Part shown: positions 1 to 11,015 of the stretch, one piece after another | Layout: each line of letters starts with the position of its first letter | How positions within the stretch are numbered: position 1 is the first letter of the stretch | Origin: CAVPXC01 sp963709505 | Lineage (GTDB): Bacteria; Chloroflexota; Anaerolineae; JAAEKA01 | Assembly: GCA_963709505.1 (NCBI GenBank) | Contig: CAVPXC010000012.1 | Coordinates: 62,001-126,000 of the forward strand | DNA length: 64,000 bases | Direction of reading: 5' to 3' | Position numbers and translations under genes: made by a program | Notes under the pieces: generated by a model | Told to the model about the DNA's origin: nothing | What the model saw: only the letters and a program-made list of their open reading frames with translations | The model's database searches: none

Positions 1-3000
1 CCACACCCATGGTAAATCCATCGGCGCCCCCCCAACGAAGGCTCCCGTCCGGCGAACGATCCCGCGAGATATAGAACTGGCTGACTGCCTCCTTGTTCTT
101 AGACCAGACTCGAACAGACCCGCCAAAAAGAGGATACTCCAGAGGCATAACGACACGGTAGGTGGCCGAGGGATCGGCGCCGGCCTTTAAGTTGACCCTC
201 GTCCAGGACGAGCCAGGACTCATGCAAGGTATCTCACCCGCGTGAGATGGGCCCAGAATGCAGGGCGAGAAGGCCGAGTAGGGACGATGAGGAATGCGAT
301 ACGCGGGAAAGACCTGTACGTGCAGAGCGTCACCCACGCCGGGCTGGGTCACTGTGATTGCCATCGCCGGCCGCAGCACCTCGACCACTGCTGGCTGGCC
401 ATCTGCAAACGCCTGCGTCACGCTAATAGCCGCCGCAGGCCCGCTCACCTGCTTGATCACCAACCGCGGCTGGTTGCCGGTGATCGCCTCGGTGACGGCG
501 ATGGCGAACATGGGACCGTCATCCTGGCGCAACAGAGTCACCGGCTTGAACCCAGTCATCGGATGCGTTACACTGATCACCGGCTGAGGGCCGGAGATCG
601 CAACGGCCTGGACACCCGGCGCCACGCCGCTGATCGGCTGAGTCACCGTCAGAACCAGTCTTGGCAGACTCAACGCCTGCACCGCTATGTTGGGGCCCCA
701 GTCTTTGGCCGTGTCTAGCGAGATCAACGGGTTCGCCACGGTGATATCGGAGTTGCAGCCGACGCGGGGGGGATCGACGGCCGCGTCGAACACGCACACA
801 CGATCGCCCATCTGGGCCCCGCGCACCTTGATGCTATCGCTGCGGCCGGTGGAGCCAAGGTCGATCAGGGTATCATCCTCGGGTGTCTTCTTCGTGCCTT
901 GCGTCTGGAAGAGGAGAGCTCGCCCTTGATCGACAACTAATCGCTCCTCGGTCCCGTACGCTCGCAGATCGAAGTTGCGCGCCGGAAGTGTCTCAGCCGG
1001 TACACTCGGCCGAACGAAGCGCACCTCGGTCAGGTCAAGAGGCAAGATCGCTGGCCCGGAGTTCGTGGTCAAGGCGTCGACCATGGGATAGAAGCGCTTG
1101 ATTGTCTCCCAGTCTGAGCGGCCGGTCGTGCGCGCGGCGATAGTCTGGTCGCAAGTCTCCTTCCGATCCTTCCACTGCGTCGCGGTCAGAAACTCGCTGT
1201 AGTCGTCGCCGTAGGTCGTGGTCATGAAGCTGTTCTTACAGTCAACCGGAACGACGCCGCTGGCATTGTAACCCAGGTAATTATCGGGCAGGTAAAGCAA
1301 ATAGTGCCCGAACTCGTGCGCGAAGGCGCGCCACCAATCCTGCTGAAGCTCGGCCCGGCTTTCGCCGAAGGGATCCCACAACGGGCCCATGCGGATCTGG
1401 CCGGGCAGGAACGCGTCGGTGAACACACGGGTGGTCGTGATCGTACGGGTACTCGTGGGCGGGTTGGCGCCAGGGATCACCTTGGTCGTGGTTCCCGAGT
1501 CGTTAGCCCTCTTCTTCACCACTCCGCCCATGCTGGCTCTGGGGCGGATGCTGTTGTTGCCGTACATCACAACGTCCGAGCTGAGCCAATTGCCCCGGCC
1601 CTGGTATACCGTCACTCTACCTAGCGCCATCTGGCCGTTGGTCACGTCGAAGAAAACCTCAGAGGAGCGCTTGATGGCCTGCTCCAGATCGGCCAGGAAG
1701 GCGCCGTCGTTGCGAGCATCCCATTCTAGCGACAGAGCCAGGTCGAACAGGAACAGCGGATGATCCTTCGATACGACCAACTCCTGCAGGCCAGGTCCTG
1801 AGACCTTAGTCCCGACCAAAGCGGCTAGGGTAGGTGTGTAGCTGGTGTGGTATACCGTGACCTTGTCGGCCGGCGTGGTGAGGCTGGCCGTTACGGGCAG
1901 CAACGCAAAGAGCGTGTCGCCGATTTCGATCTCGCCACGCCCTTGCAGGTACCCGTTGACGTCGGTTCTGTAGGCGGCAACGGCATTGCCAAGCGGCTTG
2001 GCGCCACTCGTGTCGCCCTCTTTCAGGCGGAAGACGACAGCGCCGGCCGCGGGTTTGTCCTTGGTCTCATCGTAGATGCGCACTTGTGTGCCGCGTACCC
2101 GGAACCGCGCCGTCGTGTCGCTCGACGAGCCATGCAAAAACGGTCCCGGCACGCTATTTCGCTGGTTCTGCTCGTGCGGGATCGCGACCAGCCGAAAGAC
2201 CACATTGTCGCTCTGGCCGAGCAATCCATCGGCGGCTACGTCCCACAGGAAGGTACGCTCGCCGGCTTTCAGCTGAGTGGTTTGCGTGCCAGTAACCGGT
2301 GTGGCTGGTTTCCAGTCCCCGGGCCCATTCACGGAGTAATACCCACGAACATCCACCAGATCATCCGATTGGCTGGTCTTCAGCGTGTAGGAGATCGGGA
2401 TGTGCGCACCCGACAGGATCTCGGACGTGAAGTAGAAGTTGGAGCGGGCGGTGCGGCCGGGCTGGCGCACAGTAACTGTGGGCAAGCCGCCCTTGGCGAG
2501 CTGCTCAGCGCGAAGATTGTGAAAGAGCTGGCTGCCGGCCGATAGGTCCAGGTCGCCATCGTCGTCGGCATCCACCCAGACTGTGCTGCCGAACGCAAGT
2601 AACTGCTCGGTCCAGCTAGCGGTGTCGGCCAGCGTACCGCCATCGTTTACGTAGACCGACGTTGTGAATTGATCGTGGACGGCCAGATCGAGATCGCCGT
2701 CGCCGTCCACATCGCCCCAGGCCACGTGCGGTGCGATGCGATAGGTCTCGAGCGACGACCACGAGAAGCTGGTCTCGAGCTGGCCGCCGGTGTTGAGAAA
2801 CAGGCGCAAAGCCTCGCCCTCATTGCCGACCGCCAAATCCAGGTGGCCATCGCCGTTCACATCGCCCCAATCCAGGCTGACCGTATCGGCTGCCCACGCT
2901 GCGGTCCAGGCCGGCTTAACTCCGAGCTTGCCGGCCTCGTTCAGGTACAGCCGGTTCTGCGCTCCCTTGCTGCCGACCGCCAGGTCCAGGTCGCCGTCGT

Positions 3001-4855
3001 CGTCGACATCACCCCAGGCCAGCGCGGTGGTGGTTGAGCTTAGGGTTACCGTCCAGGCTGGGCTCGCCGACAGTGCGCCGGCCTCGTTCAGGTACAATCG
3101 ATTCTGGCTGCCAGCCTGGTTGCCGATGGCCAGGTCCAGGTAACCATTGCCGTCCACATCGCCCCAGGCCAGACTGGTGGTGTCGTCCGAACTCGTCGGA
3201 GGTCCAGGCTGCTGTCGCGCCCAGGGCGCCGCCGGTGTTCAGATAGAGACGACTGGGCCCGGCGCCTCGTTGCCGATGGCCAGATCCAGGTCGCCGTCGC
3301 CGTCCACATCGCCCCAAGCCAGGCTGGTGAGCTTGTTCTGCTCCTGCGGTTCCCATGGGGACTTTTCGAAGGGCGGTACGGCGGCGTTTGCGTACAGAGC
3401 AGACTGGTCACCGGTCTGGCCGATAGCCAAATCCTGCCCGCCGGCGCCATCGACATCCCCCCAGGCCGTCACTGGTCTGGGATAGCTGTCGCTGACAACG
3501 ATCGAGATGGGCTGCGATGCCAACGGCAAGCCCATGTTGCGATAAAGCCGGTTCAACGCCCCGGCCTCTCCGCCGACGCCCGCGGCCAGGTCCAGATCGC
3601 CGTCGTTGTCCACGTCGCCCCATGCCAGGCTAAACGCATAGACATCACCCGCAGGGATCACGACCGGTGTCTGCAACTGCCCGTCGACACTGCGATAGAA
3701 ACGCAGTTCGCAGCCACCATCGGGGCAGCTCACGCCGGTAACCAGGTCCAAGTCGCCGTCGGAGTCGGCGTCACCCAAGGCCAAAGAACTCGATGGGTGG
3801 GGAGGCCGTGTCGGACCAGGTCGGCTTGTCAGCAAACTTGCCGCAGTTGTTGGTAAAGGCCACCGTGCCGCTGGGGCCAGCAGCGACGAGGTCAAGCCCA
3901 GGCTTACCACAGCCGGCGCTGGGCTTGCCATTCAGATTGCCCCATTCCAGCTTCCGCAGGTCCAGCTCTAGGGCGAGAATCTGGTCAGGGCTGGTCCGCA
4001 ACTTGCCGGCATCGTTCAGGTACAGGTAGATTCCCTTCCCTGAGGCAACGGCCAGATCCAGGTCGCCGTCGCCCTCGACGTCGCCCCAGGCCGGATCGTA
4101 AAAATCGCCCGGCTGATTTGAAACCCAGTCCGGCTCGGTGTTGAAGACCCGGCCGTCATTGAGATAGACCAGGTTTTTGGCAAAGGTGCAGTCCTTGAGG
4201 GTCGGGCACTGCTTGAAGGCCCTGTAGTTGGAGACAGCCAGGTCCGGCTTGCCGTCATCGTTCATATCGCCAAGCGCCACGCCAGAGGTCGCGTCACAGA
4301 GCGTCGACGACCAAATAGGATCCTTGGCCAGTTTCCCCTTGTCGTTGCGATAGAGTTGCTCCTGTCCGCCGGTGCAGTCGTACGGTCGCGCGTTGCCTTC
4401 GAACTCTGGCTCGTTGCCGACCACCAGGTCCAGGTCGCCGTCGCTATCGACGTCACCCCAGGCCAGACTCGTGGTGTTGTATGCTTTAGCGGCGACCCAG
4501 TCGTCCTCGCTGCTAGACGACAGCACACCGTCCTGGTTCAAGATCACGCGATTGGGTGCGCCCTTGTTACCCACCGCCAAGTCGAGGTCTCCGTCGTTGT
4601 CGACGTCCCCCCAGGCCACGGCGGTGGTGGCATCCGCATCGTGCGACAGCCAGCTCAACTGCAGATTCGGATCGACCGAAGGTGGCGCGGTCTGGCCACT
4701 CGGGCGGTCGGGGCGTGACGCGCTGGTAGTTACGGCAAGCAGGCCCAGCAAAGCCAGAGCAACCGCAACGCTGATCGCAACAAGCGGCAGCCGGCGCCGA
4801 ACAGCGGCTCGAGGTCTGTGCGAGTTGGGTGGGATTGTGGGGAAAAGGCGGGCAT
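1..4855 (-). CDS. Secreted FG-GAP/VCBS-repeat protein with HExxH metallopeptidase-like region (partial, frameshifted)
   Basis: A large exported protein whose reading frame is still open at the left edge of the window. From the N-terminus I see a basic stretch and hydrophobic signal peptide (about 4800-4730), then about 14 FG-GAP/VCBS repeats of the form WGDVDxDGDLDLAxGN (about 4640-2540), which normally bind calcium and fold as a beta-propeller. A C-terminal half follows with HEFGH (1304-1318), the zinc-binding motif of M6/metzincin-like peptidases, and then beta-rich threonine/valine repeats. The frame changes near 4800, 3790, 3255 and 3195, the last two compensating each other. The nearest ATG is 4853-4855, out of frame with the signal peptide. 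The gene is divergent from the CHAT gene. An adhesin or secreted protease is likely; the substrate is unknown. Confidence 0.8.
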
Positions 4856-4904
4856 GAAGGCTCCTTCGACATGATTGCGGGTGCGCCGGTTGGCGGAACG
4901 TGTA

Positions 4905-4927
4905 TTTAACCTATATTTTATGTTAAA
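4905..4927. promoter_or_regulatory. AT-rich inverted repeat in the divergent promoter region
   Basis: TTTAAC (4905-4910) and GTTAAA (4922-4927) form an inverted repeat around an AT-rich core (CTATATTTTAT). It lies in the only AT-rich stretch between the divergent FG-GAP and CHAT genes. It could hold both -10 elements or an operator; no experimental support. Confidence 0.35.
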
Positions 4928-5093
4928 CGCAATTTTGGCGCTGTTCGGCCATGGCAAAAGACCCCTTCGGCGGCCTCAGGGCAGGCTATATGGCAAGTCC
5001 TTGCGCGGTGATGCCGAGTATGTTAATATACGATATGCCTGGACCACCATAGCATTTCTCAGACGCACATTGGGACGCACGCAGAACAGACTC

Positions 5094-8000
5094 ATGGCGC
5101 TCACTTATCTCGACTTTGAACTGGAGCTTGGAACCGCACAAGGACGGGAGTTCCCAGTGGTTGCGCGATCGCCTGCTGGCGAGGCGCGAGCGACTATGCG
5201 CTTTCCATATGATGAACTGGCCATGGAGAGCCGGCTGAAGGACCTCCAGATCGCGCTACTGCGTTCTGCAGGCAAACACCGTCAAGCGCCCTCATCCGAA
5301 CAACAGGCCGTGCGCGACTTCGGCCAGGCATTGTTCGACTCGCTCTTTACCGGCGAAGTGCGCAACCGCTACGACGTCAGCCTACAGCAGGCCAGAGGCC
5401 AGGGCAAAGGACTACGGATCAGGCTGCAAATCCAGACCCCCGCGGTGGCCGCGCTGCCATGGGAGTACCTCTACGATCCCCGCCAGGCCGAGTATTGCTG
5501 CTTGTCGGTCGAAACACCCCTGGTACGCTACCTGGAGCTGCCCCAGCCCATTACCCCGTTGGCCGTCGCACCGCCGCTGCGCATCCTGGGCCTCGTGGCA
5601 AGCCCATCGGATCTGCCATTGCTAGATGTTGACCAAGAAAAACGTCGGATCGAGCAGGCCACTCAGAAATTGCGTGATGCTGGCCGGGTAGAGACTCGAA
5701 TGGCTGCCGGGACAAACCTGGCGCGATCTGCAAGCGGCGTTGCGTCACGGCCCGTGGCACATCTTCCACTTCAGCGGTCACGGCCGGTTTGATACGCTCA
5801 CGGACGAGGGACAGCTCATCTTTGCGGACGATAAGGGGCGGGCTCAACTGTTGCAGGCCAGCGATGTGGGAAGACTACTGGCCAATCATCGTACGTTGCG
5901 ACTGGCCTGGTTGAACGCGTGCGAAGGCGCGCGGGGTGGTGAACTGGATATCTTCTCCAGCACAGCATCGATCTTCGTGCGACAAGGCATACCGGCGGTG
6001 GTCGCAATGCAGTACGAAATCACCGACCGGTGCGCTATTGAGCTGGCGCAGACGTTTTACGAGGCGGTGGCCGACGGCTATCCCGTAGACGCCGCGCTCG
6101 CCGAAGCGCGCGTGGGTGTGAGGCTGGCGGTCAATAACTCGGTCGAATGGGGCACGCCGGTGCTCTACATGCGGACACCTGATGGAGTGCTCTTCGAACT
6201 TGCAGGCCCGGCCAATCCTGTGCAACAGCAGTCCGGCTTTAGCCGAATTCCTAGGCCGTGGCTGGTCTTGGCAATGTTGGTGGCAGTTGTGGTTCTCGCC
6301 TTTGCTCTCATAGTCAGTCAGTCTGGTAGGTTGTTTCCACTCAATACGGTGGCAACGCAGTACGCTCCCAAAGTCTTGTCTCCCGCTGAATTGCCAGTCC
6401 AAGGAACGACGATTCTCGCGCTGTCTCCATCGGTCTCAACCGTCCAGCCATCGACTGCCCCAGTCACGGCGACCCTGCCACTGCGCCAGACGGCAATTGA
6501 GCAGAAAACTGAGATCGCACCTGCTGTCACCCCAATCGTATTGACCCCGGCGTCATTGCATACTGCTCTCCCGCTGTCGCTCAGGGCCATCTCCCTTGGC
6601 AACGCGCCTGACGTGCGACAGGTGAGGTTGATCGAAGAACGTTCGAGACGGACTTCATGGTCGCCCGACGGCAGATTTCTCGCGCTTCTATCGGAAGGAG
6701 TGAGCCTCTACGACGCAGAGACTTTCCAGTTGGTACGAACCCTGGCCGAGGGCGAGAATATCGCAGATTTCGCCTTTCTCCCAGATGGCAAAGCATTGGC
6801 GACAGCTGGCGATGGCGTCAAAGTGTGGAAGGTAGACACGGGCGGAGAGCTGCAGGTCTTGCGCGACTTCTCGGAAGTAGATCATGTCGCTGCCTCGCCC
6901 GATGGCAAAACGCTTGCACTGGGGATTGGCCAGGTGGTCAAGCTAGTTGATTGGACCAGCGGGAATGAACTGACCACGTTTCCAATCGGTTCCACTGACA
7001 GCAATATAGCGTTCTCGCCGGACGGGCTTTGGCTGGCAACGGCAGGTGGGCTAGCCGGCGGCGACGTTGTCACCTATGCTGTGCCCTCCGGCGACTTGGG
7101 CAAGACCATGGAGGGACATACCAACTGGATCAAAGAGGTGGTATACTCGACAGATGGACGCGTGCTAGCCTCCGCTTCAGTGGATGGAACCGTAAAACTG
7201 TGGGAGGCCATGACCGGACGCTTGCTGAACACCCTTGAGGGACATCAAGGCTACGTTCAGGGAGTCGCCATATCGCCGGATGGGACGGTTGTGGGCTCGA
7301 TATCGTGGGACCTCATCGTGCGTCTATGGAATGCTGAGACCGGGCAGCTCCTGAACTCACTTACCGGACACACAGCCTGGGGCGATTCGATCGCTTTCTC
7401 GCCAGATGGAGCGTTGCTCGCGTCCCAAGATTTTGGCGATGCGGTGAGGGTTTGGGGTTTGCCCGCTGAGGGAGAGGGTGTAGCTACTGCGACGTCCCCT
7501 ATGGTGCGTCCTATTCCAACGACGGTGCCACTTTCACCCATGGCCATCTCTCAGAGCAACGTGGGCCAACTGACTACCCTGGCTACGGCGGACCAAGCGC
7601 GTGTCCAACAGATCGCTTTTGCTCCTGACGGTCAGCAGTTTGCGACGACGTCCGATCGGATTCGCCTATTTGAATCACCAACCTTGGAACAATTGTCAAC
7701 TGAGTTTCCTGGAGCAGAGGCCATCGCCTATTCTCCGGATGGACAACTATTTGCCTCGACGTCCTATGACGGCATTAGGTTATTCGGATCAAGCGACGGT
7801 CGCGAATTGATGACGTTTCCCGGAAGCAGAGGCTCCTCGAATGTGGCGTTTTCGCCTGATGGGTCTTTGTTGGCTTCGGTGTCTGGGGACACGGTGAAGC
7901 TATGGGATGTGACCAATGGTCGTGAGCAGCGTACCCTTCCAGTCGGGCCTTCGCAGGCAAACGTGGCCTTCTCGCCGAATGGCAGATTGCTGGCCGCGGC

Positions 8001-8430
8001 TTCCGGTGTGGCTGGAACAGACATAAAAGTGTGGAATACACAAACCTGGGAAGAAGCATATACGCTGACCGGACACCAAAGCTGGATCAGTTGCATCAGG
8101 TTCTCCCCAGATAGCCAAACGCTAGCCACAGGTGCGTCCGATAATAGCATTCGATTGTGGGATATGCAGAGCGGTTTGATGGTGCGCAAAATCGACATCC
8201 CTGACGAGCGCACCGGCCAGATACCCGACATGACATTCTCGCCGAATGGAGAGTTGTTGGTCTCGACCTACGGTGAACCGCTCATCTCCGTCTGGAGCGT
8301 CTCGACCGGAGCTGAGCTGCAGACCTTGACAGGACCTACCGGCATGGTCCATGCAGTGTCGTTCTCGCCCGATGGCGCCTACCTGATCACTGCTGACGAC
8401 ACCCTGCGACTGTGGGGCATTGCACCTTGA
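5094..8430 (+). CDS. CHAT-domain peptidase with transmembrane helix and WD40 propeller (one frameshift)
   Basis: I start it at ATG 5094 (MALTYLDFEL), where family-like sequence begins. An N-terminal region of about 200 residues precedes a CHAT (caspase-like) domain. The expected His lies in HIFHFSGHG and the Cys in WLNACEGA, so the catalytic dyad looks intact. A single transmembrane helix (WLVLAMLVAVVVLAFALIV, about 6258-6315) and a Pro/Thr/Ser-rich linker follow. Then come about a dozen WD40-like blades with SPDG...LA.....VKLW signatures, reaching the stop. The frame changes near 5715, between MAAG and the WRDLQAALRHG segment, so the protein is interrupted as sequenced. The WD40 side is probably a sensor and the CHAT side an effector protease. 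CHAT proteins are known in bacterial defence and cell-death circuits, but no such partner is adjacent. Confidence 0.85.
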
Positions 8431-8502
8431 TGTACGTGGTTTTTGGAGGCGTCCCCTTGCCTTCCCACAAGACACTCATTCTTGTATCCTTAGGACAGAA
8501 CG

Positions 8503-9876
8503 ATGCTCTTACGCACAAGACTATTCGGCAGGATCTACGAATTCCCCGATCTGCGCCTGCTCATGGGCAAGGCGAACGAGGAGAAGTCTGGCGACCGCCT
8601 GGCCGGCGTAGCCGCCGAGTCCGCGGCCGAACGCGCTGCGGCCCGTATGGTGCTGGCTGAAGTGCCGCTCTGGGCGTTGCGCGAGGAGCCCGCCGTACCG
8701 TACGATGAGGACGAAGTCACACGGGTGATTCAGGATGCGGTGGACGAGACCGCCTACGCCGAGATCCGGGATTGGACGGTGGGGGAGTTGCGTGAATGGC
8801 TGCTCGCCGACAGCAGCAGCGGCGAGATGATCCGCCGGTTCTCCGCCGGGCTGACCGCGGAGATGATCGCCGCGGTGACGAAGCTGATGTCCAACCTCGA
8901 CCTGGTCTACGGCGCGCAGAAACTGCGCGTCACTGCGCACTGCGCCAACACGATCGGCCTGCCTGGCACACTCGCCAGCCGCAACCAGCCCAACCACCCA
9001 ACCAATTCGCCCGACGGCATCCGGGCCGCCATTTACGAGGGACTGTCGTACGGCTCCGGCAACTCGGTCATCGGCATCAACCCCGTCGACAACTCCTACA
9101 ATTCGGTAGCCCGGCTGCTGGAGATGACCTACGACATCATCCGGACCTGGGAAATCCCGACCCAGAACTGCGTGCTCGCCCATGTCACCACGCAGATGCG
9201 CTGCCTGCGCGCGGGCGCGCCGGTGGGTCTCGTCTTCCAGTCGATTGCCGGCAGCCAGCGCGGAAACGAGTCCTTCGGCATCTCGGTGGGCCTGCTCGAC
9301 GAGGCCTATGCCCTGGCGCAGCAGCACTGCATCCCCGCCGGCCCGAACTTCATGTATTTCGAGACCGGCCAGGGCTCGGCGCTCTCGGCCGACGCGCACC
9401 ATGGCTGGGACCAGTTGACGCTGGAGGCGCGCAACTATGGGCTGGCCAGACGCTACAACCCCTTCCAGGTCAACACGGTCGTGGGCTTCATCGGCCCCGA
9501 GTATCTCTACGACGCGCGCCAGATCCAGCGCGCCGGTCTGGAGGACCACTTCATGGGCAAGCTAACGGGACTGCCCATGGGCTGCGACGCGTGCTACACC
9601 AATCATGCCCGGGCGGACCAGAACGACATCGAGAGCCTGGCGGTCATGCTGACTGCGGCCGGCTGCAACTACTTCATGGGCGTGCCGATGGGGGATGACT
9701 CGATGCTGTCCTACCAGTGCACCTCCTATCACGACACGGCAGCGTTGCGCCAGGCTTTCCGGTTGCGCCCTGCGCCCGAATTCGAGCGCTGGCTGGAGGA
9801 CCTCGGCCTGCTGGCCGGCGGTGTCCTGACCGAACGGGCCGGCGACCCCTCATTTTTCCTGGGAGGTAACCGATGA
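8503..9876 (+). CDS. eutB: Ethanolamine ammonia-lyase large subunit
   Basis: 457 residues, close to the usual EutB length (about 453). It has recognisable EutB blocks, including LMSNLDLVYGAQKL, NTIGLPGTLASRNQPNHP, GYGSGNSVIGINPV-like sequence and GQGSALSADAHHGWDQ. EutB carries the TIM-barrel active site of the adenosylcobalamin-dependent enzyme that converts ethanolamine to acetaldehyde and ammonia. The start at ATG 8503 gives MLLRTRLFGRIYEF. The stop overlaps eutC by four bases (ATGA), which implies translational coupling. No eutA reactivase, permease or microcompartment shell gene is nearby, so this is a minimal cytosolic version. No frame break is seen. Confidence 0.95.
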   Translation: MLLRTRLFGRIYEFPDLRLLMGKANEEKSGDRLAGVAAESAAERAAARMVLAEVPLWALREEPAVPYDEDEVTRVIQDAVDETAYAEIRDWTVGELREWLLADSSSGEMIRRFSAGLTAEMIAAVTKLMSNLDLVYGAQKLRVTAHCANTIGLPGTLASRNQPNHPTNSPDGIRAAIYEGLSYGSGNSVIGINPVDNSYNSVARLLEMTYDIIRTWEIPTQNCVLAHVTTQMRCLRAGAPVGLVFQSIAGSQRGNESFGISVGLLDEAYALAQQHCIPAGPNFMYFETGQGSALSADAHHGWDQLTLEARNYGLARRYNPFQVNTVVGFIGPEYLYDARQIQRAGLEDHFMGKLTGLPMGCDACYTNHARADQNDIESLAVMLTAAGCNYFMGVPMGDDSMLSYQCTSYHDTAALRQAFRLRPAPEFERWLEDLGLLAGGVLTERAGDPSFFLGGNR

Positions 9877-10652
9877 CCCTCTCCTCCGCAGCCACCGGCC
9901 TGGCGATCGACCTGGACGACACGGCCGCAACCCCGAGCATTGCGCAGCCTGCAGACCCGGCCGGGCTGGCCAAGCTGGCTGCGGCCACGACGGCGCGCAT
10001 CGCCGTGGGCCGCGCCGGTCCGCGGCCCCGGACGTCGACCCTGCTGCGCTTCCAGGCCGATCACGCCGTCACGCAGGATGCTTTGTACCGCGACGTCGAC
10101 CCGGCGCTGTTGGACAGCCTCGACCTCTTCGAGGTACAGACGCGCGTCACCGGCGGAAAGCAGGAATACCTTCTGCGCCCCGACCTGGGCCGCCGCCTGA
10201 GCGATGCAGCGCGCGAGACTGTGGCTGACGGCTGCGCGTTCGGCGCCGACGTGCAGGTCTGCATCGGCGACGGCCTGAGCGCGGCCGCCATCGAGGCGAA
10301 TGTGGCCGCCATCCTGCCCGTGATCGCGCGTGGCGTTCGTAGTGCGGGTCTCACCTTCGGCACGCCCTTCTTCATTCGGTACTGTCGCGTCGGCGCATTG
10401 AACGATATCGGGGACCTGCTCCGTCCCAGCGTGGTCGTGCTGCTTATCGGGGAGCGGCCGGGCCTCGGCCGCGCGGACAGCATGAGCGCCTACATGGCCT
10501 ACCGGCCCAAGGCCGGCGACACCGATGCCAACCGCGAGGTGCTCTCTAACATCTATGAAGGCGGCGGAAGCAACCCGTTGGAAGCCGGCGCGACGATCGT
10601 GCAGATGGCGCTCCGGATGCTGGACGACGGCCATTCGGGAGTGCGGCGGTAG
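9873..10652 (+). CDS. eutC: Ethanolamine ammonia-lyase small subunit
   Basis: 259 residues, somewhat shorter than enterobacterial EutC (about 295), mainly at the N-terminus. The C-terminal EutC core is clear: DLGRRLSDAA, VQVCIGDGLSAAAIEAN, FFIRYCRVGALNDIGDLL, VVVLLIGERPGLGRADSMSAYMAYRP and YEGGGSNPLEAG. EutC binds the cobalamin cofactor with EutB. The start codon overlaps the eutB stop, so the two are surely an operon. Downstream (10653-10852) I see no gene. Confidence 0.94.
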   Translation: MTLSSAATGLAIDLDDTAATPSIAQPADPAGLAKLAAATTARIAVGRAGPRPRTSTLLRFQADHAVTQDALYRDVDPALLDSLDLFEVQTRVTGGKQEYLLRPDLGRRLSDAARETVADGCAFGADVQVCIGDGLSAAAIEANVAAILPVIARGVRSAGLTFGTPFFIRYCRVGALNDIGDLLRPSVVVLLIGERPGLGRADSMSAYMAYRPKAGDTDANREVLSNIYEGGGSNPLEAGATIVQMALRMLDDGHSGVRR

Positions 10653-10852
10653 CGCACGAGGGTTGGCGCGCCGCGGCATACCTGTCACCACCGCAGCACC
10701 GGTTTGCGGGTCATGCTTGTGGCCGCCGCCTTATCGCCTCTCCGGCGGCTCAGTGATTGGCGGCTGGCAGCTAAGCAACATTGACCTGCGAGTTCTACGA
10801 GCGCTACCGCCTGGCACGCGGCAGGCACCTGCGTCATGCAAGACCCACTATC

Positions 10853-11015
10853 ATGAAAGGACATCCGTATCTCGGTTTCTCGCTGGTCGCTGTTGTACTT
10901 ACAGGAGCTTTTGCGTATGTGATCCTCCTGCATCGGGAACTTCCAATCTGGGTTGTGTACCTGATCGGCATCAACTCGGCGGCATTCCTACTCTATTGGT
11001 ATGATTGGCTGAGCC
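10853..11015 (+). pseudogene. DUF1294-like membrane protein, 5' fragment
   Basis: From ATG 10853 about 54 residues encode two hydrophobic helices and the FLLYWYD-type end of the first DUF1294 segment. At about 11016 the sequence switches, in another frame, to helicase-derived sequence (ELLDEIVPFVAQ). The rest of the usual DUF1294 protein (about 100 residues or more) is missing. I read it as the left border of a deletion that joined an unrelated membrane gene to the defence island. Family assignment is tentative. Confidence 0.45.

Noticed and set aside
3195..3255. Programmed or compensating frameshift in the FG-GAP protein.
   Set aside because: No slippery heptamer or downstream structure is evident, and similar single-base breaks occur in many genes.
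8521..9549. Long minus-strand frame opposite eutB.
   Set aside because: Shadow of a GC-rich coding gene; eutB is certain.
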